Of a stretch of 64,000 bases of DNA, positions 56,218 through 64,000 are shown piece by piece; within the stretch, counting starts at the first letter, position 1; every line of letters begins with the position of its first letter. Both the position numbers and the translations under genes were made by a program. This DNA is from Chytriomyces cf. hyalinus JEL632 (lineage: Eukaryota; Chytridiomycota; Chytridiomycetes; Chytridiales; Chytriomycetaceae): positions 1 through 64,000 of the forward strand of contig JAIWWG010000137.1 in the NCBI GenBank assembly GCA_025435555.1, given 5' to 3'. The notes beneath the pieces were generated by a model that had not been told where the DNA came from, ran no database searches, and was given only the letters and a program-made list of their open reading frames with translations.

Positions 56218-57792
56218 ATGTCCGACACTCCTGCCGAGAAGAAGCGTGTGGGACGCAGGCTCGACGATTCTGTGCCAGCATCGGTATGCCCGGTCCAGCG
56301 ACATGTGCATACATCCCCGCTGAACTCAACTCTTTCCGAATGCTCGTCATCCATAGAGGCAGCAAGAACTGAACCGACAGAATGGGCGAAAGTTCCGCGA
56401 ACGGCAGAAGCAGCAGCTGTCATCCCTCGAAAAACAAGTCGCAGAATTCCACGATCTCACGCACTCACTTCGAACTACGCTGTCACTCATGCAGAAGGAA
56501 AACGACAGCTTGAAAGAAAGCATCCAAGCCCTTCAACAAGCGAATTCGCTTCTGCATATGCAACAGCAGCAACAGCAGTTGAATGCGAGCCAAACCCCTT
56601 GCTTCAACTGCGCCGCTGAGGCTCTCAAGACCCAGTTTTATCATGAAGAAAATATTGCATTGAAAACAAAGCTCATGATGCAGGCGAGGGAGTTTGAACT
56701 GGAGCGATCTTTTTTCGGCCAAACTCAAGCTGCTGCGACAATGAACATGTCAAATGGTTTTGATTTCATTTTCGGGATGGCCTCTCCTTCTCCTGGCCCG
56801 TTTGCGCTTCTGAATGACGGCAATAATCGACCACCGACATTAGAATTTGTTGATTCAAATTCTGTTCCGCCAGATTCGAAGTTGAGCGTTAGTTTTGGGA
56901 ACGAGGAATGGCTTGATGTATTTGGTATCGAAAACATTCCAAAAACTGCAGAGCAAGTTTATGGACCATTGAAAGTCGAATTCGCACGCTATTCATTGAA
57001 TCTGGTTCCAATGCTGAAGGGAAATTACCATGTGAGTGTGATTCTGGACTCGCTTGTGGTAAGCTGGGAGACCTCTTGGTGACTTGACCACAATTTCATT
57101 TGACAAATTATGCATGGCTTTCTTCACGCAGGCGGCTTCGCGTACAAGCGATCGATCAAAAGTGCGCAAATTTCTGACACGGTCCATTGCAGCACAACAC
57201 AAACTTTTCACTGGACCTTGCGTGCACACCAACAAGGCAGCGCGTGAAGCCGTATTTGAAATTCTCCACACCCTCAAGACATTCAACACGCAGCATCTGG
57301 ATTACATGCTGGATCTCATTGCGGATAAAGATGGAATGGCGCGAATGTTTCGCGAGAATTGCAGAATTGAACCCGGCATTGCGAGCACGCAGCAGGCGTT
57401 AAAAACTGTTCCTTCCCTGGCTAGTGTGCATCATATAATCGATGAGTACGCAATAATTGCCTCGCAAGTAAGTTTGTCCAAAATAATCCCATGAAATTTG
57501 GGAACAGAACTTTCAAAAATTGATGTTTACTTTTGGAAAAACCAGCCAACACTTACCCCTGAACTATTTATGGGCCTTCGCCAGCGAATGAGCAAAATCG
57601 AAAACTCATGTTGCCCTGGCTCTGAAGACGCCAAACTTGTTCAAGACATTTTCATGACACATCGTCGCGAAAACAAGGAGCTTATTGTGAGCTCTTTCGG
57701 GACTTTTTGCATTTTCTGGTCAAGACTAATAACCCAAATGCATCCAGATCCGACGACTGCAAGAGTCCATGAAGGATTTGGATCTGAGTTAA
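56218..57792 (+). CDS. Yap-like bZIP transcription factor with unknown C-terminal domain, array copy 1
   Basis: MSDTPAEKKRVGRRLDDSVPAS is followed by an intron (GTATGC...CATAG) and the bZIP: RQQELNRQNGRKFRERQKQQ, then a leucine-zipper coil (LEKQVAEFHDLTHSLRTTLSL). The basic region N-R-x-N-G-R-x-F-R-E-R is of the fungal Yap/Pap1 type. A CFNCAAEALKTQFY motif follows the coil, then a Gln/Pro region with FDFIFGMASP and a ~230-residue helical domain (EEWLDVFGIEN, VYGPLKVEFARYSLNLV, AASRTSDRSKVRKFL, FNTQHLDYMLDLIADKDGMA) that I do not recognise. The last exon is RRLQESMKDLDLS. First of three tandem paralogues with matching intron positions. Confidence 0.85.
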
Positions 57793-58281
57793 TTTCTTTT
57801 CATTACAGTTCATCCAACCAACAAATAAAAGCAAGCCCATTCCAAAACATATAGAACTGCTCGCATCAAGTGGCATCAATTTTATAGTCGCCGGTCCTGG
57901 TGGGCATCTTACTATTGCTGTATGTATACCGCTCATATCCAAATCAGGGGTGGAAATGTGATCGATCGGAGTCTGCGCCCAGTATGGTGTTTATCGCACT
58001 GGCATTTATGATCGGCCATTTTCATCTTTTGTTCCGAGGCGTTTGTCACGCAAAGAACAGCTGCGTGAACTTGTGTGCGCGTGTTCAACCACGCGTTTTG
58101 CTGTCAGCCCCCATCTGTGGTTGTTCCCTACTTACTGTGATGTGCTGATGTGCCAGTGTTTTACGCATCGATGACCTGTGGGTTTCTGTGTCGGAAGTTG
58201 GGTCAAGGGATGATTGCAAATCAAATCAAGGGAAAAGTAACTCAGCCAAAAACAAATACCAAGAGACAGCCACGCACGCCA
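57793..58281. other. intergenic between bZIP copies 1 and 2
   Basis: This 489-base stretch presumably holds the 3' end of copy 1 and the promoter of copy 2. Plus-strand frames (57900-58148, and the frame running into copy 2 from 58150) have no conserved content. No recognisable remnant of a further bZIP copy was seen. Confidence 0.35.
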
Positions 58282-59880
58282 ATGTCCGACACACCCACAC
58301 CCACACCCACAGTAAAGAAGCGCGTCGGTCGCAGGCCCGATGAGTCCACACCAGCATCGGTATGCCCCATTTCCGAAGGGATACCCAGCATCCTTTCTTG
58401 TTAAACCTCACTTCCTCTTGTCAAATCCACCAGAGGCAGCAGGAACTGAACCGACAGAATGGGCGAAAGTTCCGCGAACGGCAGAAGCAGCAGCTGGCAT
58501 CCCTCGAAAAACAAGTTGCCGAATTCCACGATCTCACCCAATCGCTTCGAACGACGCTGTCACTCTTGCAAAAGGAAAACGACAACTTGCAAGACACGAT
58601 TCGAAATCTTCAACATTCGAATTCCATTGTTGTCAAGCAACTGGAACAGATGCGCCAGAATCAGTTGCTGACTGTTGGCCCGAGCTCTTGTTGCAACTGC
58701 GCCGCCGAAGCCCTCAAAACCCAGTTTTACCAGGAGGAGAACAATAGTTTAAAATCAAAGCTGGCACTTCAGGCGAAAGAGTTTGAGTTGGAGCGATCGC
58801 TGTTGAACCAAACTCCACCGGCAATGAACATGATTGGAAGCTTTGATTTCATATTCGGGATGGTTTCTCCTCCCCCCGGTCAATTATCTGCCTTCAACAA
58901 CAGCCAAACCCAGCCAGTACCATCGAATTTCTCACCAGAAAATTCTCTGCCGCTGGATTTGAATTCAACGGGGAATATCGTGAACGAGGAATGGTTTGAT
59001 GTGTTTGGCATCGAAAACAGCATCAAGCAAACCGCGGAGCAGGCATACGGCCCGATGAAAGTGGAGTTTGCGCGCTATTCGCTGAATCTTATTCCATTGC
59101 TGACAAAACATAATTCCATCAATGTCTTGTTGGACTCTCTTGTGGTAAAGTTTTCTGGCGTTTATCTCCAAATCTTATTCTGACGCATTCTGCGTGGGTG
59201 TGAACAGGCTGCATCCCGTACAAACGATCTCACCAAACTGCGAAAATATCTATCACGCTCCATAGCAGCGCAACACAGACTTTTCCGCACACCCAACCTG
59301 CGTTCAAACAAGGAAGAATACGAAGCTCTCTCCGAAGTTATCAGCACGCTGCGAACCTTCAACATTCGGCATCTTGACCACATGCTTGACCTTGTGGCGG
59401 ATAAAGATGGAATGGCGCGCATGTTTCGGGAGACTTACATTATTGAACCTGGTATTGCGAAAATACAACAGGCGTTGAAAGCCATTCCATCGCTTGATGG
59501 TGCGCGTCAATTGATTGATGAGTTTGCCATCATTGCGTCGCAAGTATGTTGGGAAACCGATTTTTTAGTTGTTTCTCTGCCTGGAAAATGCTTATTGTGT
59601 TTATATTACCGTATACATGAACAGCCGACGATTTCGCCGGAATTGTTCATGGAGCTCTACCAGCGGTTCAACAAAATCGAAAGGTGGTGTGTTCCTGGAA
59701 CAGAAGATGCAAAGCGCGTAAATGATGTGTTCCTTAGTTATCGGCGCTATTATAAGGAGGCTGTTGTGAGTTGATTTTGTTGAGGCGTGCGCTGTTTGGA
59801 GTTTGGTACATTTTACTAACCTGTTTGACAACAAGGTCCGTCGTTTGGAAGAGTCGATGCGCGATCTGGATCTGAGTTAG
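58282..59880 (+). CDS. Yap-like bZIP transcription factor, array copy 2
   Basis: The start is taken at 58282 by homology with copies 1 and 3 (MSDTPTPTPTVKKRVGRR), although the frame is open further upstream. The chain has the same order as copy 1: intron after TPAS, RQQELNRQNGRKFRERQKQQ, the coil LEKQVAEFHDLTQSLRTTLSL, CCNCAAEALKTQFY, FDFIFGMVSP, EEWFDVFGIEN, AYGPMKVEFARYSLNLIP, AASRTNDLTKLRKYL, FNIRHLDHMLDLVADKDGMA and the end RRLEESMRDLDLS. Introns fall at the same points. A hexanucleotide-like cacacc repeat codes for the PTPTPT head. It is closer to copy 1 than to copy 3. Confidence 0.85.
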
Positions 59881-59986
59881 AGCTGGCACTGAAACATTGC
59901 CTTCTTCAACCTTGAGACGCGGTTGGCATTTTAACTAATTTGGCAAATAAATTTAAAATATAAACCGACCAATCATCTCAGCGGCC

Positions 59987-61568
59987 ATGTCTGAGCTACC
60001 AAGTCATGTCTTCGAAAGAAAGCGCGTCGGTCGAAGGCTCGATCAGACTGTTCCGGCATCGGTACGCCAACTTCGAAATGGATCATTAACTCACAGCTCT
60101 CCCCTTAACCCCGCTGTTACTTGTTTCCACAGAGGCAGCAGGAAATGAACAGACTGAACGGCCGGTTGTACCGAGAGCGGCAGAAGCAGCAATTGTCGTC
60201 CCTCGAAAAGCAAGTCGCAGAATTCCACGATCTCAACCACGCACTTCGAACTTCACTGTCACTCATGCAGAAGGAAAACGAAGCCTTGAAAGAAACGATT
60301 CAGAATATGCAGCAGTCGAATTCGGTTTATGCGGTACTACAGCAGCAACAGCAGCAGCCTCAAGAACGTATCGGATCCAACGCTTGTGTAAATTGCGCCA
60401 ATGCAGCTCGGAAAGCTCAGTACTATCACAGAGAGAATCTTGACCTCAACCAAAAACTGGAAACTCAGGCGAGAGAAGTTGACTGGGTGCGATCAGTGTT
60501 TGGTCAGCAGGCCGGGGCAGTGAGCAGTTCAAATAACATTTCAATGGGCATGGTTTCACCTCCTGAAGCCTCGGCCACGATTCAAAGCACCAACGAGCAA
60601 GCATTGTTGAGTTTGGAAGAAGATCAATTGTTTCCTCACGGCGGACCCGCGGTCATGAACGATGAATGGCATGACATTTTTGGCATCGAATATGATGTGA
60701 AAACATCGGAACAAGTCAATGGTCCTCTGAAAGTGGAATTCGCGCGGTACTCACTGAATTTGATTCCGTTGTTGAAAGGCAATCAGTTTGTCAATGTGAT
60801 TTTGGACTCTCTTGTCGTGAGTTTTTTTTTTGTGGAGTTGCTCTCATTGCCGACTTTGCAGTCGCACTCCCATGGTTATGGACAGACCCTTGCTTATATT
60901 CATTGTTCTACTCAACTCAGGCTGCATCGCGCACAAACGACAGAGTCAAAGTGGGAAAACTACTAATGCGCGTAATGTCCGCTCAAAACAAAATCCTCAC
61001 AAATCCCGCACTCCGCTCCAACAAAGCAGAACACGAAGCAGTTCACGATATTTTTCATACTCTGCGAACTTTCAACGCCCAGCATTACGATTACATGCTT
61101 CGCCTGGTCACGGATGAAGAAAAGATGGCGCGTTTGTTGCAAATGCCTTGTCCAACGGCACCGTTTGTTTCAAAGACTTTGGAGGAGTTGAGGGCGGTGC
61201 CTTCTCTTGCTGGTGCACATCGGCTGATTGATGAAATGTCCATCATTGCGTCGCAAGTAAGTGTCAGTTCAGGCAGTGATGTGTGCTGATTGCTAACGTG
61301 AATGATTACAGCCAACGCTCACGCCGGAACTTGTCATGGAGCTGCATCAACGAGTTGGGAAAATAGAGCGGTGGTGCACTCCTGAAACGGATGACGCGAA
61401 GCGCGTTTTTGAAATTATCGCAACTCATCTCGACGAAAATTCAGCGTCAATAGTGAGGCTTTCCCCTCCCCTTTTTTTTTGATTCTTTATTCCCTTTTGA
61501 CAGATTTATTTTACGCACATTAGGCACGGCGACTCGAAAAATCCATGAGGCAGTTGGATTTGAATTGA
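59987..61568 (+). CDS. Yap-like bZIP transcription factor, array copy 3
   Basis: MSELPSHVFERKRVGRRLDQTVPAS, an intron, then RQQEMNRLNGRLYRERQKQQ and LEKQVAEFHDLNHALRTSLSL. The zinc-like pair is CVNCANAARKAQYY. The middle is more diverged (a Gln run, VYAVLQQQQQQ), but EWHDIFGIE, VNGPLKVEFARYSLNLIP, AASRTNDRVKVGKLL and FNAQHYDYMLRLVTD keep the shared domain. The last exon follows a CATTAG acceptor near 61522 and reads ARRLEKSMRQLDLN. It begins 106 bases after copy 2. This is the oldest split of the three by eye. In the basic region Gln is Leu (NRLNGRLY against NRQNGRKF), which may alter DNA choice. Confidence 0.83.
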
Positions 61569-61869
61569 TTTTCTGAGCATGGTCTGAATTGAGCGCGAAT
61601 GCGTGAACTGAACAATAAACGTCGTTCCAGCACATCTCCACGCCTTTATTCGATTGCGCGCAGTCAGTATCTCAGGGTTGTCAGAATGGTTTGCCCGAAT
61701 TTGGAGTAAAGCCAGAGCAAGTTTCGAAAAGTTGACCCTTGCCGCGTGGTACCAGCATCAAGAAGTTTATTTAGCTCGTATCAGTTATGAAGTGACAGGT
61801 TTATTGCGTTTGGAGGACAAAAACAATACAAAAAAGAAAGCCAACAAGGGGTGGCTTCCTCAAAGTTCC

Positions 61870-61888
61870 AAAAAAAAAAAAAAAAAAA
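61870..61888 (+). repeat. A19 tract beyond PKA-R stop
   Basis: Nineteen A bases on the plus strand, hence a T19 run in the 3' untranslated region of the minus-strand PKA-R gene, directly after its stop. Simple repeat. Confidence 0.8.
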
Positions 61889-61893
61889 TCAAA

Positions 61894-63449
61894 TCAAATA
61901 CGGGCATCCGGAGTAACGCTCGTGGCTCTAAGCATCCGGTTTCTAAGTACACTGCCAATGCGTGACCATGGAATGCCATGTGCAGCTTTCACGTGGACGT
62001 AATCATTTGCATTGCGGCGAATGATTTCAGTCAATGGTCCCAGAAGGCGGACAAATGCGTTTTTATCCATGGTAGCGACTCTTAGTTTTCCGATTGCGCG
62101 AACAGTTGCTTGGCGAGGCTCGTTGTTCAGGAGAGCCAGTTCTGAATGAATAAAGGGGATATATAGTTCAAGACACATATCGCGCTGTCTCAAGAATCAT
62201 AAAAACATAACTCACCTCCAAAGTAGTCTCCCTTCTTCAAATTGGGCAGCACATGATCTGCGCCATCGGCAAATTTGGTTACTGACGCGTCGCCGCTTTC
62301 GATAATGAAGAACAGCTCCCCTTGCTCCCCTTGCACAATCACATCCTCGCCGTCCTCGTAAATCCGACTCTCGAGAATATCGGCAATCTTGAGCCGTTCG
62401 TATGGTTCCAGCGATGAAAGCAGCTTCACCTCCTCCAGAAAACCTTCGTACATTCTGCGCTTCTGGCTCGTACTCTGCATCAGAATCTTTCTGAACGTAA
62501 GCCGATCCAACGCCCAGAGCGCCGTCAAACTCGTGGCAATGACGGTTGCTGCACGTGGGGCATTGTACATGAGCGCAAGTTCTCCGAAACAGTCTCCAGC
62601 CGAATACTCGTACACTTTTGTTGGCTCTGAATCACCCGACTTTGCCACATAAACGTCCAAACTACCGCTCTCAATGTAGTAAAAGAAATCTCCGACGCCT
62701 CCTTGTCGAATGATTTCCTCCCCTGTTACGGCCCGCTTCTCAGCCATGGCATCGACAACCAAAGCATACTGTTCTTCGTTGCACGCGCGGAACAGAAAAT
62801 TATTTTGTATACTTGCTCGAATGCGTTGCTTCTGAGACAAGGATTTGGGGATCACAACAGGCGGGGTCTTGTCGTCGGCAGCGGTCATCATGCTTTCGGC
62901 AAACACGCTCGAACGACGGCCACGCTGGACCGGCAGCGGGATCTCTTCTTCGTCCTCGGATTCGCGGGCAGAGTCTGGGTCCGTGTTGATGGATGCGTTC
63001 GTGTTGCGGCGTGCTGGAGGGCTCGACTGCATCATGACTGTGGAGGCGATCGAGTCGGAGCGGTGGAGTTGGCTCGTGAGATCTACGGGGTCACATTAAA
63101 AACGCTTTGAGTCTTCTTTGTGCAAGTAGCAACTCATGGGTTGTTACCTGGGTCGGTTTCGTTGGACCGCTCAGCTGTGAATACAATCAGTTTAAGGGGG
63201 AGGCATGTGCAGGTGTAAGCAACAGCACAAATCAGAGAACGGCTTGATGTTTCTAAACGCATGCATGTATGCTTTACCTATGTCCAGGAGTTCTTTCCGC
63301 TGCTCTGCGAGCTTATTGAAAAAGTACAGGGCGCAGAATTGGTAGACATCCCGTGGTTGGCAACGGAGGACCTCCCTCGTGAGGTCTTTAAGGATATCAG
63401 GTAGCTCAGCATGAACGAATCTGTCCGCACTGCTGCCGCTTGACGCCAT
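61894..63449 (-). CDS. cAMP-dependent protein kinase regulatory subunit
   Basis: PKA-R holds the catalytic subunit inactive until cAMP binds. From MASSGSSADRF the dimerisation/docking helices follow (PDILKDLTREVLRCQP, VYQFCALYFFNKLAEQ). Small exons lead to a linker with the inhibitor site GRRSSVFAES, whose Ser at the P-site makes it an autophosphorylated, type II-like subunit. Two cyclic-nucleotide domains follow with phosphate cassettes FGELALMYNAPRAATV and (across an intron) FGELALLNNEPRQATV, both with the essential Glu and Arg. The C-terminus ends RATSVTPDARI. The start at 63449 is chosen for the docking domain; upstream frame sequence is not conserved. Confidence 0.94.
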
Positions 63450-63515
63450 GTTGCTTTGGTTGGGGTGGGTGTTGTTGAAGCAGTGGAAGCAACGGACCCA
63501 ATTTACAAACTTTTG

Positions 63516-64000
63516 ATGACGCTCCCAAATAATGCGACAAACACAAACGACGATCATTATTCCCACAGGGGTGCAGTTACACCCTGGAAAGCTTTATTCC
63601 CACAGGCACACTTCAACCATACAAAAGGAGCACGTGAAACTGAGAAAGTACAGCAAATAAGCAGGACTTCTAGTGGTCAAATCACCTCCCAAAGCAACCA
63701 AGACAAGCAACAACTGATTGCAAACTTGCTCAAGTCTTCCATGTCGCAAGATGACCAGCAGGTCTGCTTCCCCGCAAGGATAAAACTGCTTTTTTGTTGC
63801 TTCCTCAGGTCCTGCACGGCAAGAAACAACAATCTCTCAGTGCATAGATTGCAAAAATGCCAATTCAAATTGGCCACCAGCTCTCGATCCTCCTGACGCA
63901 GAATGTCATGTTTCCGACTGAATTGGTGGAGCTTGTACCTCCAATGTGGTTGGCAAAGTGTTCTGAGCAAGAACTTGTGTGCATACTTGATGCACTTGCA
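63516..64000 (+). CDS. hypothetical protein, 5' part, runs off right edge
   Basis: A plus-strand gene divergent from PKA-R. The frame with ATGs at 63516 and 63741 (MSQDDQQ) meets a donor GTCTGC at about 63762 and resumes after a CATAG acceptor near 63858 as IAKMPIQIGHQLSILLTQ, NVMFPTELVELVPPMWLAK and CSEQELVCILDALA to the edge. The second exon reads well, helical and conserved-looking, so the gene is probably real, but the family is unknown. If the ATG at 63741 is the true start, the protein begins MSQDDQQIAKMPIQIGHQ. Confidence 0.5.

Noticed and set aside
58150-58281. Upstream extension of bZIP copy 2 in an open frame
   Set aside because: Copies 1 and 3 start at the MS(D/E) Met; the extra residues have no counterpart.

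Overview
The window is nuclear DNA from a small-genome eukaryote, most likely a zoosporic (flagellated) fungus of chytrid type. The signs are: dense protein genes split by short GT-AG introns (about 50-80 bases); fungal-type families (Gem1/Miro, Cdc25, FHA-HMG, Ctr copper transporter, Yap-like bZIPs, GT90 and GT61 glycosyltransferases, DOMON-cytochrome b561); and a SPEF1/SPATA4-type calponin-homology gene, expected only where there is a cilium. UAA, UAG and UGA all end genes, so the code is standard. I saw no rRNA, tRNA, CRISPR array, transposon or virus-derived element. The organism call is inference; no species is named.

Layout. 0-10 kb: a partial gene leaving the left edge, Miro GTPase, Cdc25, a small ATP-synthase-like membrane protein and a CH-ARM ciliary candidate. 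10-18 kb: an EF-hand protein divergent from the CH-ARM gene, F-box LRR, eIF4E, a HAD + 2H RNA-repair-like protein, a homeobox gene and a FEN1/XPG-family nuclease. 18-24 kb: two tandem duplications on the minus strand, DOMON-cytochrome b561 beside DOMON-only and two GT90 glycosyltransferases. 24-33.5 kb: SmD3, an ABC1/ADCK kinase, a seven-helix receptor whose frame looks broken, a mitochondrial-type EF-P and a long low-complexity scaffold-like protein. 34-47 kb: gamma-tubulin, an unknown membrane protein, ribosomal protein uS10, a G-patch/zinc-finger protein, a rhodanese + dual-specificity phosphatase, a GPI-type surface protein, a PH-like protein, FHA-HMG and sphingosine kinase. 47-56 kb: a coiled-coil protein, an ankyrin protein, an FAD oxidoreductase with a BFD iron-sulphur domain, a Ctr copper transporter, a short coiled-coil protein and a GT61 glycosyltransferase. 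56-61.6 kb: three tandem bZIP factors sharing a long unrecognised C-terminal domain. 61.9-64 kb: the PKA regulatory subunit and a partial unknown gene.

There are no operons. Several genes form head-to-head pairs with 55-80 bases between start codons and probably share promoters. Functional themes that recur are cell-cycle and microtubule control (Cdc25, gamma-tubulin, FHA-HMG), signalling (receptor, PKA-R, MKP-like phosphatase, sphingosine kinase), cilium (CH-ARM with EF-hand) and mitochondria (Miro, ATP-synthase subunit, ABC1K, EF-P).

Start, stop and intron positions were read by eye from frame, splice consensus and family conservation. Outer coordinates are firmer than inner junctions.
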